Notes: generated by a model not told the origin, from the sequence alone. A stretch of 43,633 nucleotides of DNA from Priapulus caudatus (GCF_000485595.1 NW_014577071.1:564805-608437), one strand, 5' to 3'; positions 1-12,825 are shown, counted from the first letter of the stretch. Numbers and translations are program-made.

Positions 1-429
1 GACTTGGCGACGACGGATCGTATAGATCAGAACCCGGAACCCTGGTGGATACAGCGGAATAATGCCACTCGCCTGGGTCATAGAGCAGCTGTTTTCATAA
101 CACAGCTAAAGCACATTATTCGGCACATAATACATGGGTAATTGATCGATGTGTGTGCATCTTACTCGTATTAAGTGCAGCCACTAATATGGCCGGCGAC
201 GTTATGAGTACACGTCACAAACGTCGAGAATATATCGACAGACGCTATGCAACGTGGGCCTTTTTAATAATAACACGGATCATGGAAAGGATACCAGCTA
301 CACGCGCAATAGTGTGGCGGATTATTTACTTTAGCATATTACCAATGATCGACGAATGAACGCACATTCATAAGCAATAGTATATAAGTAAATAATAATA
401 TTATAATTCATAACTTTTAATAATATATT
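1..429. other. Non-coding, no feature recognised
   Basis: Mixed-composition DNA. The longest open frame (153-359, +) has no recognisable domain and no plausible splice context. I see no gene here. Confidence 0.5.
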
Positions 430-720
430 AGAGAGAGCAGGACGACGATGAAGGAAGAATACGGAGGCGGGAAAAGCAAGAAGAAGAGCAAGAGAACAAA
501 ACACAGTCGGAAGAAGACAGAACAGACGAGAAGAGAGAGAATGGAAGAACAGCGAGAAGCAGCAAGAAGGAGAAGAAGAAAAACAGAAGAGAACGAAGAC
601 GAAGAAGAGACGAGAAGTAGCAGCACAGCACAGCAATAGGCAGGCAGCAGCAGCAGAACAACGAACGAACAACACAACAATGACGACGACGAAGAAGAAA
701 AATAATAAAATTAGCAACAG
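430..720. repeat. Purine-rich GAA/GAAGA and AGC low-complexity tract
   Basis: The + strand is dominated by GAA, AGA and GCA words, without a fixed repeat unit. All frames give low-complexity peptides (Lys/Arg/Glu on +, Leu/Ser/Cys on -), so the open frames here are composition artefacts. No domain is visible. Confidence 0.75.
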
Positions 721-2400
721 CCACACACAACAACTAATCGACCAACACCAGATCCTTATTGCGTGCAGTAACTAACAATTCAAAAATTCGTAATATTACC
801 GCAAGAAGATTTGATTTGCATGCGGCTGGCAATTTATTCAGCGCAGTTGCGCATTTAGCTTTTCTATCAAGCGCAATATTCAAGAATATGCGCGTAGTGC
901 GGTGCCTTGCGCATGACACTTGCAAGATGCTGTTGGTTCGAATTGCTTCACTGCTCTGCTGAACATATTATACACTGTCGGGATGCTGCAGGGAAGCATA
1001 ACTCATTTCCTCTATCGGCCGATGAAGCACCGCGGTCCGTCTGACGCGTGGAGACGGCTGACACGACTGCCTCCCCTGGCGGACGTAGCGAATGTACGGA
1101 GGAAAAACAACAAGCCATTTGAACGACGGATTGTACGGGGGAACACGTATCAGCATGCAGGTGTGTGTGTGTGTGGTGTGTGTGTGTGTGTGTGTAGTGC
1201 GCGCAGCGGCCGCGGCGACGGCTCGAATCTCAGGCCTACGTGTGGGTGTGTGTGTGGATGTGTGCCAGCTCCGTTACTACCTCGAACGTCGGATACGTGA
1301 CGTATTATATCACACTGACTTAACGCGCCTAAGCAGCATTAATATTCCGTTGCCGTAGCCTAGAGAGAACACACTGCGTCTATCCCAGCCTGCATGGATA
1401 TATGACCAGTCTTGCATTGCATATATCGAGTGTATTCCGGTCGAAGACAGTCTGTAGAGTAAAACCGGATTATAGACACCAGGTTATGACAACCCGGTAC
1501 GCAATTCGCACATAATTAATATTTGAATCAAGCTTTCCCTCGCGATAACGATCGAGCTCGTCTCACATGCGTGCGAATTTCTTCGAAATAATAGGAAAGT
1601 TAGTTTTTCTACTCAAAAAGTGGGCGCGCCCGATCGACGTATAATTCTCTGAATCGATGTAATAATTCTGTTATAAGAAAGCGATGACGGTTACGGGTTT
1701 TCAAGCGTTTTCTTTGTGGAGCGCATTACTATTTTACGCAACGTCGGTGTTACTTGTATAGCTGTGGTGTGGCGGTGGTGCGCGCGTGCGTGCGCTGTTA
1801 TGTGTAACAAGACAGACATATCACAGTTAAACACAACTGACTGGTAATGTTGGCATGACCTGCAGAGGTATATTATACAGATAATGGGCACGGCCGTGGT
1901 CTGTATAATTATGGTGTCTGTGTATGCATGTTAGTGCGTGTGCTGTATGTTTATTGGGATAGGGCTGAGTATTAGGCTCTGTTCAGGACTGCTATACAGC
2001 GCGCACATACGAGGGTATTTATGCATTTTAGAGTAATTTCCTCGCATTAATCCAGCTCGTGCGTAGAGAATACCGCTATTGAACTCATCGAGACATATGC
2101 AGCTTATTCGCTCGCTTATAAGAAGCTCAGTCCCAGCGGCAGTAGAGCAGGACATCAAAAAATCAAATGAGAGCAATTGTTCGCGCGCCTGTCATCCACG
2201 AGTTACGCATTACGATTACCGCGTGATGCATAAACGAATCTGATGTTGATCATATATTATACATGAATGACTGGCTCGATGAATGGTATTATTTCTAAGG
2301 AGACCGGTGGCCGTATGAGCTACAGCCTAACCGTATAACTAACTATACGGTACAGACGGGGCGCAAGAATTCGGCGCGCTGTTTTGTAAACTCACTTTAG
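721..2400. other. Gene-free stretch with small GT/GTGC microsatellites
   Basis: Contains a (GT)n tract at about 1160-1200, a shorter GT-rich patch at 1240-1262 and GTGC-rich patches near 1770-1800. The rest looks single-copy. Short open frames such as 920-1300 read through the GT tract and encode repetitive Cys/Val. No exon of the channel gene was recognised. Confidence 0.5.
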
Positions 2401-2592
2401 GCTCACGCATCGCACGCACGCACGCCAGAACGCACGCAGCACGCACGCACGCACCAACATACACGCAACACGCACGCACGCACACGCACGCACACGCGAC
2501 ACACACACGCACGCGCGCGCGGCGCAGCGCGCGGCACGCACACACCACCACCGCAGCAGCACGCCGCACGCACTCACACACACACACCACAC

Positions 2593-2623
<31 letters not shown>

Positions 2624-2660
2624 CATGCACGCACACACACGCGCGCGCGCAGCACGCGAG
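2401..2660. repeat. CACG/CA microsatellite
   Basis: Alternating (CACG)n, (CGCA)n and (CA)n words fill the segment and encode Cys/Val/Ala repeats on the - strand. It is a purine-pyrimidine alternating tract that could favour Z-DNA. No coding role is supported. Confidence 0.85.
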
Positions 2661-2869
2661 CTTGGGCGTGGAAGCAAATTAACGACTGTCTGTTCTGACG
2701 TCGACAGTGCGAGATGTTATATGAGTCCGCACGATGGTTAGCTGCTAGTCCGCGCGTCGACGGATCGGATCAGAGTCTACTCAGCGAATCGGTTATTTGC
2801 TGTACGATGTCGCGTGGCTAGTGAGATGACCGTCGACGAATGCCATGACATTGAAAGCCTCTTATCGAA

Positions 2870-2965
2870 GCACGGCTCTCTCTTTCTCGCGGCGCTCGGC
2901 TCTCTTCTCTCTCTCTCTCCTCTCTCTCTCTCTTTCTCGCGCGCGCGTCTCTCTCTCTCTCTCTC

Positions 2966-3000
<35 letters not shown>

Positions 3001-3220
3001 ACTCTCTCTCGTCGCGCTCTCTTCTCTCTTTCGTTGTTCTCTTCACTTCTACTCTCTCTCGCTCGCCGTATCTCTCTCTCTTTTGTGAACTCGCTCTCGC
3101 TCCCCTCTCGCCGCCTTTCTTTCTCTCTTTGTCTCTCTTCTTCCTCTCTCTCTCTCACACACTTTCGCTCCCCTCTCTTCTTTTGTTTCTCTTTCTTTCT
3201 CCTCTTCTCTCTCACTCTCG

Positions 3221-3264
<44 letters not shown>

Positions 3265-3302
3265 CTCTCTTCTGTCTCTCTCCCCCTCTATCTCCCTTCT
3301 CT

Positions 3303-3336
<34 letters not shown>

Positions 3337-3412
3337 TCACACGCACTCCTCTGTCTCTCCTTCTCTCTGTCTTGCGGTTTTTCATCCTTCCTCTGTCTCT
3401 CTCGATCGTGCC
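2870..3412. repeat. CT-rich polypyrimidine microsatellite
   Basis: More than 500 bases of interrupted (CT)n with occasional TTT, CGC and CAC interruptions. Open frames encode only Ser/Leu/Phe (+) or Arg/Glu (-). It lies directly left of the first copy of the 3.7-kb repeat. Confidence 0.9.
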
Positions 3413-4402
3413 TTTTCATCGTCAGCACTAATGGAAGCACTAATTAAAGTTTCAATCTGGCTTATCGACGTGATTAACGCAAGACTGGTCGACCAGCTTC
3501 AGCCTGCTGCTAGAGAGAAGTTGTCGGCATGTGCACGTTATGTAGTGTATGCGAGACCCTTGCGTGCAACTACGCGTGTACGAAGAACCACACGCGCGCG
3601 CGGCGCGCGAGGGAAGCGTTGAAGCGCACCGCTGATACTGTAGCGTCTCTCTAACAGCTGTGTGGCTTTGCTGACGTTCTGGTAGCTGTTGCTAACAATG
3701 CCGTCTTTTCATCGGAGCGATGCAGAACGCGGCCAGATTCGCGTCTGACGGCCTGCAGTTCTGCTGCGCGCTGGCGCAGCTAGCTGCCGCCGTTTTCGGC
3801 GCGGAAGTCGATAAACTCCGAAATTGATTGCTGTCGGGAATTGCGCGCCTGCGCTTGTAGGCTTTGCTAATCGCGTGCGCGTGTGATCGGGAATAACGCA
3901 GTTACTCTCCGTTACACATGTACGGCAGCAACGCGGATTGCATTTTCCCGCGACATATTTTTCGCGGGCCGTTTCGTAGTCGTTTTCCAACACGACGATG
4001 ACCGATGCACAAGATTTCGGCATATTGCCGGTGTTCGTGTTTGTCTAGGGTGACGTTACGAGCCATGGATAGGAGCGGGGAGGGTATGGACCGCCGTCGA
4101 GCTTGGCGTTCCCGGAAGTGATTGTGATCCATTCTTCGCGGGATGGCTTGTCCGGTTTCGCCCTGCAAGTATAGTCGCACCTACAAAGGACGCAGTGAGT
4201 TTCATTTTCGTTATATTGCATTTTTTCGTCCGGTATACGGTGCGACACCGTCTTGCGCGTTATTGGTTGGCCGCATCGTGACGTCACTTTGGGGGTGTGG
4301 GGTGGGGGGAGATGATGGTTGGCTCGGCGAGCGCAATCTAATAACACTCAATTGTGAAGCCGATCTTCGTTGCCTCTCCGGAGAGGTAGATTGCGAGACC
4401 TG

Positions 4403-5270
4403 CAGCGTGTCTGTCATCACTGTCTGTAACGGTAGACTGAATATAGCGTGTCTGTCCATCACTGTGTGGTTAACGGTCAGCTGAATATAAGGCGTGTCTG
4501 TCATCCGCTGTGTCTGTACGGTCAGCCTGATTACAGCGTGTTTTGTATGATTGTAGTGTAACGGTCAGCTGAATATAGGGTGTCTGTCTCACTGTCTGTA
4601 ACGAGTCAGCGAGATATGGGCGTGTCTGTCATACTGGGTGTGTAAACGGTCAGCCTGATACAGCGTGTCTGTCGACATTGTGTGTAACGGTCTAGCTGAA
4701 TATAGGCGTGTCGTTCATCACTGTGTGTAACGGTCAGCCTGATACAGCGTGTCTGCTCATTCACTGTGTGTTAAACGGTCAGCTGAATTATAGGTGTCTG
4801 TTCTTCGTGTGTAACGGTCAGCTGAATATAGGCGTGTCTGTCATCACTGGTGTGCTAACGGTCGCTGATACAGCGTGTCTGCATCACTTTGTGTAAAGGT
4901 CAGCGAATATAGGCTGTCTGTACTCACTGTCTGTAACGGTCAGCTGATACAGACGTGTCTGTTATCTGGTTGTGTAACGGTCAGCTGAATTAAGCGTATG
5001 TCTGTTCACGTGTGTAAACGGGTCAGCTGAAATAAGGCGCTGGTGTATTCATCACATGTCTGTACGCGTCAGGCCCGATACAGCTGTGTCTGTATATATC
5101 ACTGTCTGTAACGGTTCGCCTAATACAGCGTGTCTGTCATCACTGTCATGTAACGGTCAGGGCTGATACGAACGTTGTTTGTATACCGTGCATGTAAGGT
5201 CAGCCTGATACAACGTGCTTGTCATTATGCCTGTACCGGTCTAGGTGGTATCAGACATGTCTGTCACACT
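4403..5270. repeat. 41/42-bp minisatellite array, copy 1
   Basis: About 21 tandem units of a consensus beginning GTGTCTGTCATCACTG, followed by GTAACGGTCAG. Units end in one of two ways: CTGAATATAGGC (42 bp) or CCTGATACAGC (41 bp). Units in this copy are badly disrupted by one-base insertions and deletions compared with the array at 10021-10870. No spacer-repeat structure and no coding frame. Confidence 0.92.
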
Positions 5271-5599
5271 GGGACCAGTGCTGCTGTTGTACATTAGTTC
5301 GGTTCGATACGAGGCATTGGTGTTGTTTGGTAGTTTACAGGGATCGAAGGCACGGGTGTAGACTCTCATAACTAATCGAATATCAGATAATATCTAATAT
5401 GAATCGGACGAGGCGATTTTTGACGACTGACGACAGTACTTATGTGCAACTTCAGGTTACATCGTTGACCTAATTAACACGCGGGTGTCACCTTAGCGGC
5501 TTCCGTTCGAAATCGTCACGACGCGACACTTCAATCAGGTAAAAGGATTTGCATGCAATTTTTGTGGGGGAGGGTATCCAGATGTTTCACCGCCCTCTC

Positions 5600-6020
5600 T
5601 CACGCGATGTATATTTATTATATTATATATTATTTCATTTATTTATTTTATACTATATACAATTAATATATATATATATTTATATATATATCATATTATA
5701 TGATCGCACACAGCACACACAAACCTCACACCACACACACACCACACACACATCACACCACAACACACCAGCACACACACACAACCACACAAACACCAAC
5801 CACACACAAGCACACGAACACACAACAGCACACACACACAACAGACACACCCACACCGAACAACACGCACGCAACACATTAACACACATGACTGCAGCGG
5901 CGCACACCACACACACACACACACCAGTGCGCGCGCGATGCCGCACGGCACGCACGCACGCACGCTAGCAACACAACACCCAAACACTAGCGAACACACA
6001 CACACATATATATATATTGT
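5600..6020. repeat. TA tract followed by CA tract, copy 1
   Basis: An A/T-only block of TATATA words (about 5606-5700) leads into (CA)n with frequent CAAC, CACC and CAGC interruptions (5705-6005), then a short TA patch. Open frames encode His/Thr or Cys/Val repeats and are not genes. Counterpart of 11210-11665. Confidence 0.9.
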
Positions 6021-6359
6021 ATATTAATATATTGCACACCTAACGGATACACAGGCTGGATATCGATAACGATTGTGCCACTGTCGGCAGTCCCACTCTA
6101 GATAGATATCACGCAAGTAATCTACGGCTGTATTCGACAGCCATCCATCGACGCAGTGTGTGCCGGCCATACGGATATTAACGATTACCATATTAATGGG
6201 TTGGAACAAGTACTTTATGTGTGAGCAGGCATGGCGCGGGCATGTAGGTTATAACCTGCGGCGGCAACGTAGCAGCTCATTATAGGCAGAAACGCTATAT
6301 AATGTGATTAATACGTGCATTGGTTGTATAGGACGTTAACCGCGACACTACGCCGTAGA

Positions 6360-7025
6360 ACGCCACATTGGTGACACGGCAGCAGCAGCAGTAAAAACCC
6401 ATTCAAATGCGCACAAACAACAAACGCAAACAGCACAGCAAAGCAACAGCAACAGAGAGCAGCAGCAGCAGCAACAGCAGGCAGAAACAACAAGCAGCGC
6501 AACAACAACACACAGCAGCAGCAGCACGGCAGCATGCAGTAGCGCAGCAGAGTTGAAGCAATGTAAAAGCGGCAGCAATAGCAATAGCATAGCAGTAGCA
6601 GTAGCAGTAGCAGTAGCAGTAGCAGTAGCAGTAGCAGTAGCAGTAGCAGTAGCAGTAGCAGTAGCAGTAGCAGTAGCAGTAGCAGTCGCAGTAGCAGTAG
6701 CAGTAGCAGTAGCAGTAGCAGTATCAGTAGCAGTAGCAGTAGCAGTAGCAGTAGCAGTAGCAGTAGCAGTCGCAGTAGCAGTAGCAGTAGCAGCAGTAGC
6801 AGTAGTAGTATCAGCAGTAGCAGTAGCAGTAGCAGTAGTAGTATCAGCAGTAGCAGTAGCAGTAGCAGTAACAGTAACGTAGCAGCATGTAGTATCAGCA
6901 ACAGAAGTAACAGCAGCAAAAACGGCAACAGCAGCAGCGGCAGCAGCAGCAGCGGCAACAGCAGCAACGGCAGCAGCGGCAGCAGCGGCAAGGACAGCTG
7001 CAGGGGCGGCGGCAACAGTAGCAGC
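6360..7025. repeat. CAG-rich and GTAGCA hexanucleotide tract, copy 1
   Basis: CAG/AAC/CAA words (6375-6560) lead into a nearly pure GTAGCA hexanucleotide array (about 6590-6880), then CAGCGG/CAACAG words to 7025. The array reads as Val-Ala on + and poly-Leu-like on -. A 242-codon open frame on - is almost entirely Leu and has no domain. I treat it as satellite DNA, not a gene. Confidence 0.9.
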
Positions 7026-7109
7026 AACACTGTCATCGAGTGGTATCTGGTGGCTAGTTCAGTTTTACAGTAAGTGAAAGCATTATAATTACCTACTGCA
7101 CGCCATCAA

Positions 7110-9054
7110 TACACGCTACGCTTCGATAGTCGGGGAACGTGCTAACGCGACATTATGTTCGGCTGTTCAATAAGTACCGATCAAAAGTGAATTTTCCAAC
7201 TAGGTCAGTCTACCAACTGGCTAGTTAAGGGCACATTTTCCGGCGTTCGGTGCTACGAAACAGTAGTCACGGGCCAGTATAGGTATTAAGTGGCCTCATG
7301 AATTGGCGGGATTTCTACTCGTTTAGAACGTAATGTAACAACAATATTGCTGTTAAATTTTACGAATTTATCGGCAAATAGATGCAACTTGTACGCATTA
7401 TAATTTTATAATGCTGATGATAATATTGATATATTATTATATGTGGCATGGGATATATATGTGAGGAAGTAATTATTACGCAGCAGTAATTTGTTTAGCG
7501 GAACAAAGTGCAAAATGTAAAAAATATGGGAATTAAACGTTTTGCTATTTCAGTGTTATGATATTCCCACGTGTGTAAGCAAGGTCAGAACAAGCACTAA
7601 AACCAGATTTGAACGTCAATTTTCATTATGACAAAGCAACATCTCTCACATGCATTAATGCATCACTGCGTGGGAGGTCACGTGCAGTGAGTGGAAAGGC
7701 AATATCCCGCGAGAGACTTCACCACGGTAGTTGGTTACACAAAATACAGGGGGAAAGGCGAACAACGGTTGCTCAGCTAACTCTATAGCGAGACACAAAA
7801 TACTTCCAACGTTTGACGAGCGTGTGAAATCTATTCACAACTTAGCAGTAGCGGAAGAAGCAGTAGTACTAAAATCAGTAGCAGCTGTAGCAGTAGCCGT
7901 AGTACCAGCAACAGTAATAGTAGCAGCAGTAGCATAGCTAGCATCACACATTGCGTTAAATGTCGTAATATTGTGTGGCACGTTATTTTCGGTACCATTA
8001 AACTATTCTGTTTCGTCGAACGAAGTCCGAACGAAGTCCGAACGAAGTCCGAACGAAGTCTCGAAACGCGTAATTAGCATTGTAAGTAATACTGTAAAGA
8101 GTGATTCTATAACTAAAATACGTGGAGCGTTCCATTACATAACATTCGGTGGGCATTTGTTGGAAACGCATCGATCTAAACATCAACTATAAAGCAGAGA
8201 AGCGTTACAATTCCAGGCGCAGCAGGATTTTACATTTTTAGGTGGTAAACAGGAGGCCTATAGCTTTCAAGTGTTTTCGTCCGGTAAGACGGTTAAGTTA
8301 TGATCTGAAAAAAAAGGTTAAAAAAACCAATAAGCGGTCTTTGTTAGTCCGTCATATAACTACATCTCAAGAGGAGTAGTACCATCGGTGGTAATACTCG
8401 GTAAATATGCTCATGGTGAAGTAAAACATTGAAGAATTGGAGCCTTTATTACGACATAACGTTTGTTCACTTGTTCGCGCATGCGCATTGTTGTCGCATC
8501 ACCTCGGTCCGTATTCGTGTTTACTCACATCGGCAACGTCGCCGGAGTAAGCGCTTGGTTCGTGATCCGCATATTATATAGATCTGCTCGATTCGGACTC
8601 CCCACGGACGCCCCTACGAGAACGGACGTCGGTCCGAATCCGGTAGATATCTTCCTCATGACTCTCGGATTGACACGGATTCGCGAGCGAAAAGTCGGTT
8701 GCGACGCGCGCGAAAGCCGGAACAGCGAATCGAAGAATGGATGGCTTTAGCGACGACAAATTTATTCGAATCGAGATAGAACCTTGTGTCTACGAAACTG
8801 TCTACGAAGCTCAGCACAATACGAGGCGATAATGCAAACCCGTAATCTACGGATGACTAGTGTGAACATAGAACGCAGAATGCCAAGCCGACCCTTGGAG
8901 CCCACATTAAGACAGCAGTATGATATTATTTCTGGACAAGCCACATGCTATCACGAAAAGCGACAGGAATGAATTCAGACAGAGTCGTTTGACGTGCCAA
9001 CAGACAGAGCTCAATGATACGGAAAACCATCACTTCTTTTCTGCGCGATAAATC
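7110..9054. other. Single-copy-like spacer between the 3.7-kb repeats
   Basis: No recognisable gene. It contains a decayed GTAGCA-like tract (7848-7935) and an 11-bp tandem repeat (8018-8060). The open frame 8463-8750 (+) has ordinary composition but no family I recognise and no clear splice sites. It is either chance or an unidentified exon. Confidence 0.45.
8018..8060. repeat. 11-bp tandem repeat
   Basis: Unit GAACGAAGTCC is repeated nearly four times without mismatch; the last unit is one base short. Confidence 0.95.
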
Positions 9055-10020
9055 ACATCAGCATAATGGAAGCACTAATTAAATTTCACTCTGGCTTATC
9101 GACGTGGATTAAACGCAAGACTGGTCAGACCAGCTTCAGCTGCTGCTAGAGCGATGTTGTCGGCATGTGCGCGTTATGTATGTATGCGAAACCCTTGCGT
9201 GACACTACGCGTGTACGAACACACGCGCGCGCGCGCGAGGGAAGGCGTTGAAGCGCACGCGCGCGATACTGTACGTCTCTCTAACAGCTGTGTGCCTTCT
9301 GACGTTCCTGTAGCTGTTGCTAAAATGCCGTCTTTCATCGGAGCGATGCAGACGCGGCACAGATCGCGTCTGACGGCTGCATTTCTGCTGCCCGCTGGCG
9401 CAGTAGCTGCCGCCGTTTCGGCCGCGAAGTCCGAATAAAATCCGAAATGATTGCTGTCAGAATTGCCGCGCTGCGCTATAGCTTTGCTACTCGCCTGCGC
9501 GTGTGAGTCGGCGAATAAACGCAGTTACTTCCGTTACACATGTACGGACATGTAGCAGAAGCACGCGGTGCATTTTCCCGCGACATATTTTTCACGGGCG
9601 TTCATAGTCCGTTTCCAACGATGCACGATGCACAAGATTTCGCAATTGCCCGGTGTTCGTGTTTGTCTAGGGTGACGTTACGAGCCACTGGGTAGGAGGG
9701 GGAGGGTAGGACAGGACCGTCGAGCTGGCGTTCCCCGGAAGTGATTGTGATCATTTCTCGCGGACAGCGCTTGTCCGGTTTCGCCCCTGCAAGTATATCG
9801 CCACCTACAGAAGACGCAGTGATTTCATTTTCGTTATATTGCATTTTTTCGCTCCGTATACGGTGCGACACCGTCTTGCGCGTTATGGTTGCCGCACCGT
9901 GACGTCACTTTGGGGGTGGGGGTGGGGGGATGATGGTTGGTCGGCGAGCGCAATCTAATAACAACTCAATTGTGAAGCCGATCTCGTTGCCTCTCCGGCA
10001 GGAGTAGTAGCTGCAGCCTG

Positions 10021-10870
10021 CAGCGTGTCTGTCATCACTGTCTGTAACGGTCAGCTGAATATAGGCGTGTCTGTCATCACTGTGTTGTAACGGTCAGCCT
10101 GATACAGCGTGTCTGTCATCACTGTGTGTAACGGTCAGCTGAATATAAGCGTGTCTGTCATCACTGTCTGTAACGGTCAGCTGAATATAGGCGTGTCTGT
10201 CATCCACTGTGTTGTAAACGGTCAGCCTGATACAGCGTGTCTGTCATTCATTGTGTGTAACGGTCACGCTGAATATTTAGGCGTGTCTGTCATCAGCTGT
10301 GTGTCAGCGGTCAGCCTGATACAGGCGTGTCTGTCATGCACTTGTGTAAGGGGTCAGCTGAGATATAGGCGTGTCTAGTCATCATTGTGTGTAACGGTCA
10401 AGCTGAATATAGCGCGTGTCTGTCATCATCTGTGCTGTAATGGGCATCGGTCAGCGCGTGATACAGCGTGTCTGTCATCACTGTGTGTAACGGTCAGCTG
10501 AATATAGGCGTGTCTGTCAATCACTGTCTGTTAACGGTCACCTGATATAGGCGTGTCTGTCATCACTGTGTGTAACGGTCAGCTGAATATAGGCGTGTCT
10601 GTCATCACTGTGTGTAACGGTCAGCTGAATATAGGCGTGTCTGTCATCAAGTGTCTGTAACGGTTCAGGCCCCGATACAGTGTGTCTGTTTATCACTGTC
10701 TGTAAACGTCAGCCTAATACAGCGTGTCTGTCATCACTGTCTGTAACGGTCAGGCTGATACAGCGTGTTTTGTCCATGCACCGTCTGTAACGGTCAAGCC
10801 TGATACAGCGTGCGCTGTCATTACTGCCTGTAACGGTCAGTGTGGATACAGCATGTCTGTCATACACTGG
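10021..10870. repeat. 41/42-bp minisatellite array, copy 2
   Basis: About 21 units of the same consensus as 4403-5270. The two end variants (GAATATAGGC and CTGATACAGC) alternate irregularly in the left part. The right part (after about 10660) is mostly the GATACAG type. Confidence 0.93.
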
Positions 10871-11209
10871 ACCATGGCTTGCCTGTTGTAACATAGTTTC
10901 GTCGATAGCAGGCATTGTCGTGTTTGCGTAGTTATACAGAATCGAAGGCACGGGCTAGATCTACACTAACAATCGATAACGATAATAATCTAATAATGAA
11001 TCGGACGAGGCGGATTTTGGACGGACTGACCGGAGCAGTATTAATGATGACAAGCTCAGGTTACATCGTGACCCTAATTAACACGGGAGCGTGTCACCAT
11101 TACGGGTCCGTATCGGAATCGTCAACGAACGCGCACACTTAATGCAGAGTAAAAGGTTCATGCAAATGAGTAATCCAGATGTCACCGCCCCTCTCTCACC
11201 GCGCATGTA

Positions 11210-11269
11210 TAATAACTATATTATATATATATAATATTTATTTATTTATTATCTATATATACATATATA

Positions 11270-11307
<38 letters not shown>

Positions 11308-11384
11308 GGCACACAGACGCACCAACACCGCTACACACACACACACACACAGCGCACAACACACCACACACACACACACACACA

Positions 11385-11430
<46 letters not shown>

Positions 11431-11665
11431 CACACAGCCACACACCACACAGCACAGACAGACACACACAGCACACAACACACACACACGCACACCACAT
11501 ACACCGCGCAAACACACACATGCAACGCGCGCACACACACACACCACACACACACGTGCGCGCGCAGAATGCACGCACGCACGGCACGCACGCACGCACA
11601 CACAACACCACACACAACACACACACACACACACAGTCAACACCATATATATATATGTATATACA
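11210..11665. repeat. TA tract followed by CA tract, copy 2
   Basis: TATATA block (about 11215-11303), then (CA)n with interruptions (11330-11640) and a second short TA patch. Matches the order seen at 5600-6020. Confidence 0.9.
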
Positions 11666-12014
11666 TTATAGCACACCGTCCTAAGATTACAAAGGCTGGA
11701 TATCGATAACGTTGTGCCACTTGGTCGGCAGTCCCATCTAGATAGATATCCGCAAAGTAAATCAGGCTTATTCGACAGGCGCATCCTCGATCGCAGTGTG
11801 TGGCCGCCCATACGGATATTAAATTACCATAATTACATGAGGTGGAACAGTAAATTAATGTGTGAGCAGCGCATGGCGGGCGGGCATGGTGAGGTTTCAT
11901 AACTGCGGCGCCGTACAGTCATTATAGGCAGAACGCTATATAATGTGATTAATAGTGCATGGTCGTATAGGAGTATAACCGCGAATCGACTAGAACGCCA
12001 CCATTGCGGACAGC

Positions 12015-12745
12015 GGCGAGCAGCAGCAGTAAAAAAACCCAATCAAATGGCAGCAGCACAAGCAACAGCAACAGTAACAGCACAGCAACAGCAAACAGGC
12101 AGCAGCAGCAGCAACAGCAGCAGAAAAACAACAAAGGCAGCTGCAACAACAACAACAACAGCAGCAGCAGCAACGGGCAGCATGCAGTAGCAGCAGCAGA
12201 AGGAAGCAATAGTAAAAGCGGCAGGCAATAGCAATAGCAGTAGCAGCTAGTAGCAGTAGCAGTAGCAGTAGGCAGTAGCAGTAGCATAGGCAGTAGCAAG
12301 TAGCAGTAGTAGTATCAGCATTATGGTAAGGCAGTAGCAGTAGCAGTAGCAGTAGGCAGTAGCAAGTAGCAGTAAGCAGTAAGCAGTAGCAGTACAGTAG
12401 TAGCAGTAGCAGTATGCAGTCAGCTTAGCAGCTACAGTAGCATAGGCAGTAGCAACGTAGCAGTAACATGTAGGGCAAGTAGCAGTAGCAGCAGTACAGT
12501 ATAGTATCAGCAAGTAGCAGTAGCAGTAACAGTAGGCCAGGGCAGCAGTAGGCAGTAGCAGTAAGCAGCAGTAGCAGTAGTAGTATCAGTAACGTAGCAG
12601 CATGTAGTATCAGCAACAGAAGAAACAGCAGTCAACAAAACGGCACAGGAGCAGCGGGCAGCAGCAGCAGCGGCAACAGCAGCAACGGCAGCAGCGCAGC
12701 AGCGGCAAGGACAGCTGGCAGGGGCGGCGGCACAGTAGCAGCAAC
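12015..12745. repeat. CAG-rich and GTAGCA tract, copy 2
   Basis: CAG/CAA words, then GTAGCA words broken by many single-base indels, then CAGCGG words. The equivalent array in copy 1 is almost perfect. Confidence 0.88.
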
Positions 12746-12825
12746 AACTGTCATCGAGTGTATCTGTGGCTAGTTCAGTTTAAAGTAAGTGAAAGCATTA
12801 ATAATTACCTACGGCACGCCATCAA

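Larger units (their letters stand above)
3417..7109. repeat. 3.7-kb direct repeat, copy 1
   Basis: This block reappears in the same orientation at 9055-12825 with the same order of modules. These are a roughly 980-base single-copy-like head, a 41/42-bp minisatellite, a TA then CA tract, a roughly 350-base linker, a CAG/GTAGCA tract and a short tail. The words ATGGAAGCACTAATTAAA (3431 here, 9066 in copy 2) and GTAAGTGAAAGCATTA (near 7070 and 12785) anchor the two ends. Differences are mostly single-base indels, many in homopolymers. The head has broken open frames on both strands, none with a domain I recognise. The right limit is uncertain because copy 2 is cut off by a gap. Confidence 0.88.
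9055..12825. repeat. 3.7-kb direct repeat, copy 2, truncated by a gap
   Basis: Same module order as 3417-7109. It ends at 12825, exactly where the N run begins; this base corresponds to 7109 in copy 1. Its minisatellite is cleaner than that of copy 1, while its GTAGCA tract is noisier. This pattern fits independent sequencing error in each copy better than shared decay. No gene recognised in the head region (9055-10010). Confidence 0.88.

Noticed and set aside
4403-5270. CRISPR-like array from regular repeats
   Set aside because: Units are directly adjacent with no unique spacers, and the genome is animal. It is a minisatellite.
6308-7036. Long open frame (242 codons) on the - strand
   Set aside because: Almost pure leucine, produced by the GTAGCA/CAG array. 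No domain.
8463-8972. Open frames of ordinary composition between the two large repeats
   Set aside because: No family recognised and no supporting start, splice or neighbour evidence. Not reported as genes.
11179-11811. Open frames of His/Thr or Cys/Val repeats
   Set aside because: Products of CA/GT microsatellites. The same applies near 5700-6000 and 29600-30040.
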